Shown piece after piece: positions 8,591 through 17,965 of a stretch of 64,000 bases of DNA (positions are counted from its first letter, which is position 1; each line of letters begins with the position of its first letter). The stretch spans positions 7,378,001 to 7,442,000 of the forward strand of contig NZ_RKQF01000001.1 in the NCBI RefSeq assembly GCF_003814875.1. Direction: 5' to 3'. The stretch comes from Streptomyces sp. Ag109_O5-1. Lineage in GTDB: Bacteria > Actinomycetota > Actinomycetes > Streptomycetales > Streptomycetaceae. The notes under the pieces are model-generated. The model ran no database searches and was not told the origin of the DNA. It was given only the letters and a program-made list of their open reading frames with translations. A program made the position numbers and the translations under genes.

Positions 8591-8707
8591 GACGGCGATC
8601 AGCGACGGCGATCAGCGACGGCGATCAGCGACGGCGATCAGCGACGGCGATCAGCGACGGCGATCAGCGACGGCGATCAGCGACGGCGATCAGCGACGGC
8701 GATCAGC
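8591..8707. repeat. 13-bp minisatellite, nine perfect copies
   Basis: The unit GACGGCGATCAGC occurs nine times head to tail without a single change, followed by a partial unit. It fills the gap between the convergent hppD and TPR genes. Because 13 is not a multiple of three, every frame reads the same 13-residue peptide repeat, so the open frames across it carry no coding evidence. Each unit contains one GATC site. Confidence 0.97.
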
Positions 8708-8800
8708 GACGGCGGCGGCGGAGTCCGGCGGTGCCCGACCGGCCCGGTGGTGTGCGGCGGCGGTGCTCGCCGGATTCTGCCGGTGTCTGGCGGTGCCCGG

Positions 8801-10291
8801 CTACCCCGGCAGTGGCTCCTCCGGTGGCTCTTCCCCGAGTGCGGCCAGCGTCGCCTTGGCCACCGGTACCTGCAGCGGCGAGAAGTACGGGTTGATCCGC
8901 AGTGCGTCCTGGAGGTGGCGGCGGGCCGAGGCCTCCAGCTCCAGGTCGCGTTCGATCATGCCCCGGTGGAACGCGTACGGCGCACTGCGGACCCCGCCGC
9001 CCTTCGTCGAGTCCGTCGCGATCGAGGCGTACCGCAGCGCCTCCTTGTCGTCACCGGCCCGGTGCAGCGCCCAGCCCAGGGCGTCGGCGACCTCGATGCC
9101 GGGCTGCCGCTCCCATTCGGCCGTCAGCCGCTGCACCGCCTCCTGGACATCCCCGTGGTCCTCCTCGTACCGCCCGATCAGCAGATCGTCGTCGATCCCG
9201 GCCGCCAGCTCCCGCTGCACCTGCGCCCGCAGTGCCGCGTACTGCGTGTCCGCCTGCCGCCCCAACCCCAGCGACTCGTACAACTCACCCAGCTCCAGAA
9301 AGACTTGGGGAGTCGGCCGGTGTGCGAGGGCGCCCTGGTACGCGGTCAGCGCATCCTGTGTGCGGCCCAGCGCGGCCAGCGCCCGCCCTTGCCCCGCCCG
9401 GGCGGCCGACAGGTCGGGGTCGAGGCCCACGGCCGCACGGAAGTGCCGCAGCGCGTCGTCCCGGTCGCCTCGCTCCCAGGCCAGCTGCCCGGCCTGGCAC
9501 AGGTACGCGGCCTGCTCGGCGGGCGTCCGGGCGGCCGCCGCCGCGTCGGTCACCTGGGCCACCGCGTCCTCGCGCCAGCCCCGGTCCCGGTACACGGCGG
9601 AGGCCCGGGCCATCACGGCGGGCTTCACATCGGCCCCGACCCTCAGCGCCATCAGCTTGTCCATCGCGGACCTGGCCGCCTTGTAGTCGCCGAGACCGTT
9701 GTAGGCGTCGATCAGCGCCGGATACGTCGACCACTGCTTCGGCGCCGCCCGCAGCGCCTCCTCGCCGAACCGCTTGGCCTCGGGGAAGTCCCGGCGGGCG
9801 TTCGCCAGTGCCGTGAGCCCGCGCAGCGCCTCGGCGTTGCCCTTGGCCGACACCTCCAGGGAGGTCTGCAGCGCCCGCTCGGCCCTCGGATAGTCGGCGA
9901 TCCCGGCGGTCCGGGCCGCCCGCTCCACATACGCGGCCCCGAGCACCGCCCAGGCCCGCGCGTCCCTCGGCTGTGCCCGCACCCGGGCCTCCCGCTCGCC
10001 GATCAGCGTTGTGAGGTCGGGCAGCGCGGCGGGCACCCCGTTGACGACCGCCGTCACCACCTGCGCCGTCGACTGCCGCTGCGCCTGGGGGCCGGCAGCC
10101 GCGGGCCGGGCGGCGGGGCGTGACGGGTGCGGGTGCCACAGCAGCAGCGCTCCGCAGGCCGCCGCGCTGCCCGCCAGCGCGACGATCAACAGCCGTCGCA
10201 GCACCCGGCGGCGGCGCGGCGGCTCCGGCTCCGGGAGCAGCGAGGTGGCGGGTCCGGACGGTCGGTTGTCGAGCGCGCACATGCCGCACAC
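8801..10291 (-). CDS. Membrane-anchored tetratricopeptide-repeat protein
   Basis: A 496-residue protein with a basic N-terminus and one transmembrane segment (about residues 30-51, LLIVALAGSAAACGALLLWH). An extracytoplasmic Pro/Ala-rich linker and about eight TPR-like helical pairs follow (about 105-480), for example ARAWAVLGAAYVERAA, ALRHFRAAVGLDPDLSAARA and ARRHLQDALRINPYF. TPR arrays mediate protein-protein contacts. The partner is not evident from the neighbours hppD and the GlcD-like oxidase. The start used is ATG 10291; ATG 10282 would give a protein three residues shorter. Confidence 0.85.
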   Translation of the reverse strand: MCGMCALDNRPSGPATSLLPEPEPPRRRRVLRRLLIVALAGSAAACGALLLWHPHPSRPAARPAAAGPQAQRQSTAQVVTAVVNGVPAALPDLTTLIGEREARVRAQPRDARAWAVLGAAYVERAARTAGIADYPRAERALQTSLEVSAKGNAEALRGLTALANARRDFPEAKRFGEEALRAAPKQWSTYPALIDAYNGLGDYKAARSAMDKLMALRVGADVKPAVMARASAVYRDRGWREDAVAQVTDAAAAARTPAEQAAYLCQAGQLAWERGDRDDALRHFRAAVGLDPDLSAARAGQGRALAALGRTQDALTAYQGALAHRPTPQVFLELGELYESLGLGRQADTQYAALRAQVQRELAAGIDDDLLIGRYEEDHGDVQEAVQRLTAEWERQPGIEVADALGWALHRAGDDKEALRYASIATDSTKGGGVRSAPYAFHRGMIERDLELEASARRHLQDALRINPYFSPLQVPVAKATLAALGEEPPEEPLPG

Positions 10292-10380
10292 TGTGCGTCA
10301 ATACGACCACCACATCCATGCGGCCCAAGGACGGACCCTGTGGGGTTCACACCGATGGCCCCGGGTGCGACGCTGTGATC

Positions 10381-11781
10381 ATGAGCCGTATCGAAGCGCC
10401 TCGGGACGAGGCCACCGGAAACCTCACCGACCGGCTCCTCGCGGGTCTGCCGGCCGACGCGGTCCTCGTCGACCCCGACGTGACCGCCTCCTACGCCAAC
10501 GACATGGCGAGCTTCTGCCCGGCCGGCGCCCCGGCCGTGGTCGTGCTGCCGCGCACGGTCGAAGAGGTCCAGCACGTCATGCGCACCGCCACCGAACTGC
10601 GTGTCCCGGTCGTCCCGCAGGGCGCCCGCACCGGCCTGTCCGGCGGCGCCAACGCCACCGACGGCTGCATCGTGCTGTCCCTGACGAAGATGGACCGCAT
10701 CCTGGAGATCTCGCCGGTCGACCGCATCGCCGTCACCGAACCCGGCGTCGTCAACGCCACCCTCTCCCGCGCGGTCGAGGAACACGGCCTCTGCTACCCG
10801 CCGGACCCCTCCAGCTGGGAGATGTGCACGATCGGCGGCAACATCGGTACCGCGTCCGGCGGGCTGTGCTGTGTGAAGTACGGGGTGACCGCCGAGTACG
10901 TGCTGGGCCTGGACGTCGTCCTCGCCGACGGGCGGCTGCTGTCCACCGGCCGGCGTACGGCGAAGGGCGTCGCCGGGTACGACCTCACCCGGCTCTTCGT
11001 CGGCTCCGAGGGCTCGCTGGGCATCGTCGTACGGGCCGTCCTGGCCCTGAAGCCCAAGCCGCCGCAGCAGCTGGTGCTGGCGGCCGAGTTCGGCTCCGCG
11101 GCCGCCGCCTGCGACGCGGTGTGCCGGATCATGGCGGGCGGGCATGTGCCGTCCCTCCTCGAACTGATGGACCGCACGACGGTGCGGGCGGTCAACGCCC
11201 TCACCCACATGGGCTTGCCGGAGTCCACCGAGGCGCTGCTGCTCGCCGCCTTCGACACCCCGGACCCCGCCGCGGACCTGGCCGCCCTCGGCGAGCTGTG
11301 CGAGGCCGCGGGTGCCACCCAGGTGGTCCCGGCCGACGACGCCGCCGAGTCCGAACTCCTCCTCCAGGCCCGCCGGTCCTCACTCGTCGCCCTGGAGGCC
11401 GTCAAGGGCACCACGATGATCGACGACGTGTGCGTGCCCCGTTCCCGGCTCGGCGACATGATCGAAGGCGTCGAGCGCATCGCGGACAAGTACCGGCTGA
11501 CCATCGGGGTGGTCGCCCACGCGGGGGACGGCAACACGCACCCCACCGTCTGCTTCGACGCCCAGGACCCCGACGAATGCGCCCGCGCCCGTGCGTCCTT
11601 CGACGAGATCATGGCCCTCGGCCTGGAGCTCGGCGGCACCATCACCGGCGAACACGGCGTCGGCGTCCTGAAGAAGGAGTGGCTGGCCCGCGAGATCGGG
11701 CCGGTGGGCGTGGAGATGCAGCGGGCCGTCAAGGACGTCTTCGACCCGCTGGGCATCCTCAATCCCGGCAAGCTGTTCTGA
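10381..11781 (+). CDS. FAD-linked oxidase, GlcD / D-lactate dehydrogenase-like
   Basis: A 466-residue flavoprotein of the FAD-binding type 4 family. The N-terminal FAD domain (about 35-215) contains VPVVPQGARTGLSGGANA and TIGGNIGTASGGLCCVKYG. The C-terminal FAD-oxidase domain (about 225-465) contains VVAHAGDGNTHP, SGEHGVG-like GTITGEHGVGVLKKEW, and ends NPGKLF. Such enzymes oxidise glycolate, D-lactate or related 2-hydroxy acids. No GlcE/GlcF partners are nearby, so it probably acts as a single-subunit D-2-hydroxyacid dehydrogenase. It is divergent from the TPR gene and convergent with ssgG. Confidence 0.93.
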   Translation: MSRIEAPRDEATGNLTDRLLAGLPADAVLVDPDVTASYANDMASFCPAGAPAVVVLPRTVEEVQHVMRTATELRVPVVPQGARTGLSGGANATDGCIVLSLTKMDRILEISPVDRIAVTEPGVVNATLSRAVEEHGLCYPPDPSSWEMCTIGGNIGTASGGLCCVKYGVTAEYVLGLDVVLADGRLLSTGRRTAKGVAGYDLTRLFVGSEGSLGIVVRAVLALKPKPPQQLVLAAEFGSAAAACDAVCRIMAGGHVPSLLELMDRTTVRAVNALTHMGLPESTEALLLAAFDTPDPAADLAALGELCEAAGATQVVPADDAAESELLLQARRSSLVALEAVKGTTMIDDVCVPRSRLGDMIEGVERIADKYRLTIGVVAHAGDGNTHPTVCFDAQDPDECARARASFDEIMALGLELGGTITGEHGVGVLKKEWLAREIGPVGVEMQRAVKDVFDPLGILNPGKLF

Positions 11782-11799
11782 CCTCATCCGCCGGGCGCC

Positions 11800-12213
11800 T
11801 CACCGGGCCAGCAACTGGTCGAGCGCGTCGTCGATCCCCAGCCGCCGGCCCTCGGACCCCGGGGGCACCACCCGCAGCGTCCGCTCCAGCCAGGCGGACA
11901 CCTGGGCGGTCGGCGCCTGGAGCAGGGCGTCCCCGTCGGGCGAACTCAGCGCCATCAGCACGACGCTGCGGCCCTCCGACTTCGTCGGCCACACCCGTAC
12001 GTCCCCGTGCCCGCTCGGCCGGAACACCCCCTCCACCAGGAGGTCGCGGGCGAAGGTCCAGTGCACCGGGAAGTCGGAGTTGATGTGGAAGCTGACATGG
12101 ACGGCGTACGGGTCGTCGGAGCGGTAGGCGAGCCGCGCCGGGACCGGGATGCTCCGCTCCGGGGACAGGATGAGCCGGAGTTCCAGATCGCGTTCCACCA
12201 CGGTGTGATCCAT
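11800..12213 (-). CDS. ssgG: SsgA-like sporulation / cell-division regulator
   Basis: A 137-residue SsgA-like protein (SALP), a family found in sporulating actinomycetes. Family hallmarks are DDPYAVHVSFHI, WTFARDLLVEGVFRPSGHGD, VRVWPTKS and VVLMALSSPDGDALLQAP. SALPs help place septa and control peptidoglycan remodelling during sporulation. The position next to the GlcD-like oxidase and hppD matches my recollection of ssgG (SCO2924) in S. coelicolor, which affects septum-site selection. The paralogue name rests on that synteny, while family membership is secure. Confidence 0.92.
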   Translation of the reverse strand: MDHTVVERDLELRLILSPERSIPVPARLAYRSDDPYAVHVSFHINSDFPVHWTFARDLLVEGVFRPSGHGDVRVWPTKSEGRSVVLMALSSPDGDALLQAPTAQVSAWLERTLRVVPPGSEGRRLGIDDALDQLLAR

Positions 12214-12469
12214 GACGTTCGTTTCCTCTCTCGATCATTCGTTCTCGATCAGCCGTACGGGCGCCTGCGGAGGGGCCCGTACGAGTGGAGAGAGGCTGGG
12301 GCCGCGAGCATTACGCGGGTTCCGGAAGATTTTTTTCCGATGCGGTGAAGGGGATGCACAGGGCTGCCCGGAAAGGGGCGGGTCCTGCGGGACTGGCGGT
12401 GGGGACCACCCGGGTCTGATAGATGTGGAGGCTCCCACACGACCCCCGAGCAGATACGGGACGACGGAC

Positions 12470-13933
12470 ATGAGCGCCCCAACTCCGGCACCCGGTGACG
12501 AACGGCCCCGCGAGGGCTACTACCCGGACCCGTCCATCCCCGGCTACGTCCGTTACTGGAACGGTGCCTCCTGGGTGCCGGGCACCAGCCGCCCCGCCCC
12601 GGCCGACGGCCGACCGCTCATGCCGCCGCCCGGCTCCGGCCCCGCGGCTTCCGGGGCTCCCGCGGCCTCTGCGGCCTCTGCGGTCGAGGAGACCGGCCCG
12701 CACTTCTTCGACGAGGACCCGCAGGCGGCAACCTCCGGCTGGGGTGCCGACCCCCGGGCGGCCGGCGCCCCGGCCCAGCCGGACGGCCGGTCGTCCCGCA
12801 CCGACGGTACGGCGACGATCCCGCCGGCGGACCAGGGCGACATCGACTCGGGGGGCACGTTCATCTTCCGCAGGCCGACGGTCGGCCCGGCCCAGCCGCC
12901 CATGGACGACGGCACGCTGACGTTCCGTCCGATCCGGGGCGAGGGCACGCAGGGGCCGGACACCGGCGCGGCGGACCCGGGCACGGGGGCGGGCGGTACC
13001 GGCGCGGGTCAGGGCGGGTTCGGCGCGCCGGGCTCAGGTGGTGCCGGTGCGTCCGGTGCCGGTGGTTACGGCGCTCAGGGCTCAGGCGGCTCCGTCGGCC
13101 CGGCCGGCTTCGGGGCCCAGGGACCCGTCGGCGCGCCCGGTGCCGGAGCGGGCGGTGCCGGTACCGGCCGTCCCGGCTTCGGTGCCGGAAAGGCGGCCGC
13201 GGCCCGCGCGGCGGCCCAGGCGGAACCCGCCCAGGGTGCCGCCGCTCCCCAGGCGGTCGCCCCCTCCCTGCCCCAGCAGTCCGGTGTGCCGCAGTCCCCG
13301 ACGGCCGCCGCCGGCCCCATGGCCGCCGGTGCCGGCGGCGGGCAGTCCTCCTGGGCGCAGCAGGTGCACCAACTCGCCGGTGACCAGCAGCCGGCGCCCT
13401 GGAAGCCGCCGGTGGAGGACGTCTTCCAGGCGGCCGCCCGGCGGCAGGCGGCGGCCCGTCCCGCCGGACTCGGCAAGCGGTTCGCCGCGCGGCTCGTCGA
13501 CAGCCTGGTCGTCGGCGGGGTCACCGCGGCCGCCGCCGTGCCGTTCGGCACCAGGGCGGCCCACCATGTGCAGGACAAGATCGACGCGGCCAAGCTGTCC
13601 GGCCGTACCGAGACGGTCTGGCTGCTCGACGGTACGACGGGCGCGTACCTCGGGATCGTGCTCGCCGTCCTGCTTGTCGCCGGTGTCCTCTACGAGGTGC
13701 TGCCCACCGCCAGGTGGGGCCGCACGCTCGGCAAGAAGCTGTTCGGCCTGGAGGTACGGGACATCGAGGGCCACGAGCCCCCCGCCTTCGGCGCCGCGCT
13801 GCGCCGCTGGCTGGTGTACACCGTGCCCGGGCTGCTCGGCATCGGGATCGTCGGTGTCGCCTGGTGCCTGTTCGACCGGCCCTGGCGCCAGTGCTGGCAC
13901 GACAAGGCGGCGCGCACCTTCGTGGCCGGATAG
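12470..13933 (+). CDS. RDD-family membrane protein with N-terminal DUF2510 and long low-complexity linker
   Basis: A 487-residue protein. Residues ~15-45 form a DUF2510 motif (GYYPDPSIPGYVRYWNGASW). A very Gly/Ala/Pro/Gln-rich disordered linker runs to about residue 320, and an RDD domain fills the C-terminus (about 330-480), starting LGKRFAARLVDSLVVGGV and containing GRTLGKKLFGLEVRD. Two to three transmembrane helices lie in the RDD domain. RDD proteins are thought to include ion transporters or membrane adaptors; the role here is unknown. It is followed 62 bp downstream by a second RDD gene. The start is ATG 12470, the only one placing the DUF2510 motif near the N-terminus. Confidence 0.88.
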   Translation: MSAPTPAPGDERPREGYYPDPSIPGYVRYWNGASWVPGTSRPAPADGRPLMPPPGSGPAASGAPAASAASAVEETGPHFFDEDPQAATSGWGADPRAAGAPAQPDGRSSRTDGTATIPPADQGDIDSGGTFIFRRPTVGPAQPPMDDGTLTFRPIRGEGTQGPDTGAADPGTGAGGTGAGQGGFGAPGSGGAGASGAGGYGAQGSGGSVGPAGFGAQGPVGAPGAGAGGAGTGRPGFGAGKAAAARAAAQAEPAQGAAAPQAVAPSLPQQSGVPQSPTAAAGPMAAGAGGGQSSWAQQVHQLAGDQQPAPWKPPVEDVFQAAARRQAAARPAGLGKRFAARLVDSLVVGGVTAAAAVPFGTRAAHHVQDKIDAAKLSGRTETVWLLDGTTGAYLGIVLAVLLVAGVLYEVLPTARWGRTLGKKLFGLEVRDIEGHEPPAFGAALRRWLVYTVPGLLGIGIVGVAWCLFDRPWRQCWHDKAARTFVAG

Positions 13934-13995
13934 CGATTGCCCCGTACGGCCGCGCGCCGGATGCGGGCCGGGCGGCTTCGCGGTCCACTCGGGCC

Positions 13996-14670
13996 ATGAG
14001 CACCGAACCGCCGCCGGGCTCCGGACAGCCGCCGGAAGACGACCCGTTCAGGAAACAGCCCCCGCCGGGCGAGGGCCGGGGGCCGGGTTCGGGCTCGCCG
14101 TACGACACCCCGTACGGCGGCTCGCAGCCTCCGCCGCCCTCCTACGGCGGCGGACCCTACGGCGGCGGCCCCTACGGAGCGGGCGGCGACGAGGGCGGCT
14201 ATCCCGCCGATCCGCTCGCCGGGATGCCCCCGCTCGCCGACAGCGGCAGACGCACCCTCGCCAGGATCATCGACATGATCCTGGTGGGCATCGTGGTCGT
14301 GCTGGTCACCTTGGCGTTCGGGGTGAGCGAGTACCAGATGCACGGCGAGAGGATCTCGGCCGGCAGGTCCCTCGCCCAGTCGGTCATCGCCGCCGTCCTG
14401 TTCGTCGCCTACGACACTCTGCTGATCGCCAAGACGGGCCAGACCCTCGGCAAGAAGTGGCTCGGCATGCGGGTCGCCAACCTGAACGACGGTGCGACCC
14501 CCTCCGGCCAGACCTCGCTGGTGCGCGCCCTGGTGCTGTGGCTGCCGTTCGCGTTCTGCTGCGCCTGCGTCTGGACGGTCATCTGCGGCGGCTGGAGTTT
14601 CGTCGACAAGCCGTACAAACAGGGGTTGCACGACAAGGCCGCGAAGACGGTCGTCGTCAGTACGAGGTGA
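13996..14670 (+). CDS. RDD-family membrane protein with proline/glycine-rich N-terminus
   Basis: A 224-residue paralogue of the preceding gene product. The first ~75 residues are Pro/Gly/Tyr-rich (repeats of GGGPYGGGPYG), with no DUF2510 motif. The RDD domain (about 82-222) opens with SGRRTLARIIDMILVGIVVV and contains GQTLGKKWLGMRVANL and KPYKQGLHDKAAKTVVV. Two or three hydrophobic helices are evident. The pair probably arose by duplication and is likely cotranscribed. Function unknown. Confidence 0.87.
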   Translation: MSTEPPPGSGQPPEDDPFRKQPPPGEGRGPGSGSPYDTPYGGSQPPPPSYGGGPYGGGPYGAGGDEGGYPADPLAGMPPLADSGRRTLARIIDMILVGIVVVLVTLAFGVSEYQMHGERISAGRSLAQSVIAAVLFVAYDTLLIAKTGQTLGKKWLGMRVANLNDGATPSGQTSLVRALVLWLPFAFCCACVWTVICGGWSFVDKPYKQGLHDKAAKTVVVSTR

Positions 14671-14714
14671 TCCCGCCGTAGGCGGTACGAGGTGATCCCG
14701 AGGGGCGCACAAGC

Positions 14715-14751
14715 AGTCGGCGGGTCCGTCAGTCTCACGGACCCGCCGACT
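14715..14751. terminator. Strong hairpin between convergent genes
   Basis: A perfect 15-bp inverted repeat with a 7-nt loop (AGTCGGCGGGTCCGT / ACGGACCCGCCGACT). It lies between the RDD gene and the convergent small membrane protein and would serve both strands. Confidence 0.85.
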
Positions 14752-14768
14752 TCGAGTGTGTGCGGGCG

Positions 14769-15062
14769 TCAGGGCGCGGTGGGCTCCCGGACGGGCTCGG
14801 CCGTGGCGGCGGCCACGGTCTCCCGGTGCGCGGGGACCCGCACCTCGGGCGGTGCGGTCGGGGTGGGCTGTGACTGTGCGACCGTGCGGGGCCCAGGGAG
14901 CGGGACCGTCATGGCCACCAGCAGTCCCAGACCGAGCGCGGCGAGCGCGATGACCGCGATCCCGATGCCCGAACTCGTCTGTGACAGCAGCAGCATGGCG
15001 AGCGTCGAGCAGATCACGGTGCACGAACCGTAGACGAGCTGTGCCGGGGTCGGACGAGGCAT
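14769..15062 (-). CDS. Small two-helix membrane protein of unknown function
   Basis: A 97-residue protein with two transmembrane helices (about residues 9-27 and 33-53: SSGIGIAVIALAALGLGLLV). A Pro/Thr-rich tail follows (residues 58-97), probably extracytoplasmic or disordered. The ATG at 15062 starts MPRPTPAQLVYGS. I do not recognise a named family. It is convergent with the RDD pair and divergent from the M6 protease. Confidence 0.75.
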   Translation of the reverse strand: MPRPTPAQLVYGSCTVICSTLAMLLLSQTSSGIGIAVIALAALGLGLLVAMTVPLPGPRTVAQSQPTPTAPPEVRVPAHRETVAAATAEPVREPTAP

Positions 15063-15483
15063 GGCAATCGTGTCCTCGGAAGATGTGGGGTGAGACGGGT
15101 AGCCGGCCTGGCATTTCACCGGCTTCCGGGCGTTCCACCATTCGACTCTATTCGCGTGTGTGCCCGAGAGGAACGACCGGTAAGCGTGACCTAACCCACG
15201 GTACCGGTGCACAGGGGGCGCACGGTCGCATGGCATACCGCAACCGGAGGCATATGCGCGCCGGTTGAGCGAGGTCCTTCGTGGTCCGGTCCCTCCCTCG
15301 GCGTTCGTAAAGCGAACTCCTGCTCCGCATACTGGAGTTGCAGTTTCTAAGTCAAGGTCTGTCTTTTCTCGTAAACCAGTAGTCAAATATCGTCACTTGA
15401 ATCGACGCGTTGAACGTGCGCGCACGGACCCCAACCATGACCCGGTCCCCCTTCCGTGCGCGCGGCGCGGGGGAGGAACTCAA
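15063..15483. other. 421-bp intergenic region, divergent promoters
   Basis: No credible gene seen. The stretch 15310-15410 is unusually AT-rich for this genome (for example TTTCTAAGTCAAGGTCTGTC and AGTAGTCAAATATCGTCACT), as expected for promoters and regulator sites of the secreted protease gene. A purine-rich ribosome binding site (GGGGGAGGAACTCAA) immediately precedes its GTG start. No specific operator was identified. Confidence 0.6.
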
Positions 15484-17844
15484 GTGACCAGCAGACCCTG
15501 GACGTTCAGAGCGCTCGCCGTGGGAGTGACGCTCGCGACCGCCTCCGTGGGATTCGCCACCTTCGCGGTCGCGGAGGCGGCGACCCCGGCCGCGACCGCC
15601 ACCGCCGACCGGCACGACCCGTCGGCGAAGCAGGACGAGCACGACCTCGACGGCCCCCTGAGCAAGACCCAGGAGGCCCAGCGCCAGGAGGCCCTCGACC
15701 AGGTCATATCCGGTAAGGCCCAGGTCAAGGACCGCGACGGTTCGAAGGTCGTCCAGCTCAAGGGCAAGAAGGGCGACAGCAAGTACGTCGAGCTCGGCCG
15801 CGAGAAGACCGACAAGATCTTCACGATCCTGGTGGAGTTCGGCGACCAGACCGACCCCCGGTACAACGGCACGGCGGGCCCGCTGCACAACCAGATAGCC
15901 CAGCCCGACCGCACCAAGGACAACTCCACGGCGTGGCAGGCGGACTACAACCAGGCCCACTTCCAGGACCTCTACTTCGGCACCGGCAAGAACACCGAGT
16001 CGCTGAAGAAGTACTACGAGAAGCAGTCCTCGGGCCGCTACTCGGTCGACGGTGAGGTCACCGACTGGGTCAAGGTCCCCTACAACGAGGCCCGTTACGG
16101 CAACAACGCCTGCGGTTCCACCACCTGCTCCAGCGTCTGGAACCTGGTGCGCGACGGCCTGAACGCCTGGGTCGCCGACCAGAAGGCGGCCGGCGAGTCC
16201 GACGCCGCCATCAAGGCCGACCTCGCCCAGTACGACCAGTGGGACCGCTACGACTACGACGGCGACGGCAACTTCAACGAGCCCGACGGCTACGTCGACC
16301 ACTTCCAGATCGTGCACGCCGGCGAGGACGAGTCCGCGGGCGGCGGCGCCCAGGGCACCGACGCGATCTGGGCGCACCGCTGGTACGCCTTCGGCACCGA
16401 CGCCGGCGCCACCGGCCCCGCGGGCAACAAGCTCGGCGGCACCCAGGTCGGCGACACCGGCATCTGGGTCGGCGACTACACCATGCAGCCGGAGAACGGC
16501 GGCCTCGGCGTCTACGCCCACGAGTACGGCCACGACCTCGGCCTGCCGGACGAGTACGACACCGACGGCGGCGAGAACTCCACCGGTTTCTGGACCCTGA
16601 TGTCCTCCGGCTCCTGGCTGGGCACCGGCAAGGAGTCCATCGGCGACCTGCCGGGCGACATGAACGCCTGGGACAAGCTGCAGCTCGGCTGGCTCAACTA
16701 CGACGTGGCCAAGGCGGGCGTGAAGTCCGCCCACAAGCTGGGCGTCGCCGAGTACAACACGAAGAACAAGCAGGCCCTCGTGGTCACCCTCCCCGACAAG
16801 GCGGTCACGACCACGGTCGTCACCCCGGCCGAGGGCTCGACCCAGTGGTGGAGCGGCAGCGGCAACGACCTGAAGAACACGCTGACCCGCGAGGTCGACC
16901 TCACCGGCAAGTCGTCCGCCGCGCTCTCGCTCGACGGCTGGTACGACATCGAGGCCAACTACGACTACCTCTACGCTGAGGTGTCCACCGACGGCGGCGC
17001 CAACTGGACCGCCCTGGACGGCACGGTGAACGGCGCGGCCATCCCGCGCGACGGCAGCGACAAGCCGGCGCTCACCGGTTCGATCGACGCGTACGCCAAG
17101 CTGTCGTACCCGCTGGACGCCTATGCGGGCCAGAAGATCCAGCTCCGCTTCCGCTACCAGACCGACGGCGGGGTGGCCCTGAAGGGCTTCACGGCCGACG
17201 AGATCACGGTGACCGCGGACGGCTCGGCCCTCTTCTCCGACAACGCGGAGTCGGCGGACGCCGCTTGGACCGCCTCCGGCTTCTCCCGCATCGGCGCGTC
17301 CTTCACCAAGGACTACGCGCAGTACTACATCGCGGAGAACCGCCAGTACGTGTCGTACGACAAGACCCTCAAGGTCGGCCCGTACAACTTCGGCTTCTCG
17401 ACGACCCGTCCGGACTGGGTGGAGCACTACCCGTACCAGAACGGCCTGTTGATCTGGAAGTGGGACACCTCCGAGGCGGACAACAACACGCACACGGGCG
17501 ACGGCGGTCACCCGGGCACCGGTCTGATCCTCCCGATCGACTCCCACCCGGCGCCGCTGAAGTGGTCCGACGGCACGCTGATGCGCAACCGCATCCAGGC
17601 CTACGACTCGCCGTTCAGCCTCTACCGCACGGACGGCATCACCCTCCACAAGGCGGACGTCGCGATGAAGATCAAGTCGTCGGCCGGGGTGCCGGTCTTC
17701 AACGACCACATCAGCACCTACTACGACGCGTCGAACCCGGCCGCCGGCGTCAAGATCACTGACACCAACACCAAGATCAAGATCACCAAGGAGGCGCGAG
17801 ACGGCTCGACGATCTCGCTCCAGGTCGGCCCCGCGGTGAAGTAA
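15484..17844 (+). CDS. Secreted M6-family zinc metalloprotease (immune inhibitor A-like)
   Basis: A 786-residue exported protease. I chose GTG 15484, which gives a clean signal peptide (TSRPWTFRALAVGVTLATAS, cleaved after about AEAA) behind a strong GGAGGAA ribosome binding site; longer in-frame starts have none. A propeptide-like region (about 30-110) precedes the M6 catalytic domain (about 115-480). The zinc site is HEYGHDLGLPDEYD (HExxH around residue 345 with the downstream acidic ligand). The C-terminal part (about 490-780) has jelly-roll/CUB-like sheets as in immune inhibitor A (ALSLDGWYDIEANYDYLYAE). The substrates are probably extracellular proteins. The codon use is very GC-biased, as in highly expressed genes. 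Confidence 0.93.
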   Translation: MTSRPWTFRALAVGVTLATASVGFATFAVAEAATPAATATADRHDPSAKQDEHDLDGPLSKTQEAQRQEALDQVISGKAQVKDRDGSKVVQLKGKKGDSKYVELGREKTDKIFTILVEFGDQTDPRYNGTAGPLHNQIAQPDRTKDNSTAWQADYNQAHFQDLYFGTGKNTESLKKYYEKQSSGRYSVDGEVTDWVKVPYNEARYGNNACGSTTCSSVWNLVRDGLNAWVADQKAAGESDAAIKADLAQYDQWDRYDYDGDGNFNEPDGYVDHFQIVHAGEDESAGGGAQGTDAIWAHRWYAFGTDAGATGPAGNKLGGTQVGDTGIWVGDYTMQPENGGLGVYAHEYGHDLGLPDEYDTDGGENSTGFWTLMSSGSWLGTGKESIGDLPGDMNAWDKLQLGWLNYDVAKAGVKSAHKLGVAEYNTKNKQALVVTLPDKAVTTTVVTPAEGSTQWWSGSGNDLKNTLTREVDLTGKSSAALSLDGWYDIEANYDYLYAEVSTDGGANWTALDGTVNGAAIPRDGSDKPALTGSIDAYAKLSYPLDAYAGQKIQLRFRYQTDGGVALKGFTADEITVTADGSALFSDNAESADAAWTASGFSRIGASFTKDYAQYYIAENRQYVSYDKTLKVGPYNFGFSTTRPDWVEHYPYQNGLLIWKWDTSEADNNTHTGDGGHPGTGLILPIDSHPAPLKWSDGTLMRNRIQAYDSPFSLYRTDGITLHKADVAMKIKSSAGVPVFNDHISTYYDASNPAAGVKITDTNTKIKITKEARDGSTISLQVGPAVK

Positions 17845-17870
17845 TCCCTATCGCTGCAGGTCAGGCACAT

Positions 17871-17904
17871 ATCGGCGGCGACCCCTTGGCGGGTCGCCGC
17901 CGAT
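17871..17904. terminator. Terminator hairpin after the M6 protease gene
   Basis: A perfect 14-bp stem with a 6-nt loop (ATCGGCGGCGACCC / GGGTCGCCGCCGAT) located 26 bp after the stop, followed by CGTGTTT. Confidence 0.85.
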
Positions 17905-17965
17905 CGTGTTTAGGTGCGTCCTGTGGAGTTCTTATTGACGCCGACCCGGACGGGGATCTGATCGC

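Noticed and set aside
7274..10123. A 949-codon plus-strand open frame across hppD and the TPR gene
   Set aside because: It overlaps hppD in another frame, passes through the 13-bp repeat and runs antisense to the TPR gene. Composition is Arg/Pro/Gly-rich shadow sequence.
15352..17709. A 785-codon minus-strand frame opposite the M6 protease
   Set aside because: Val/Gly/Asp-rich antisense shadow. The plus strand encodes a well-supported protease with signal peptide and HExxH site.
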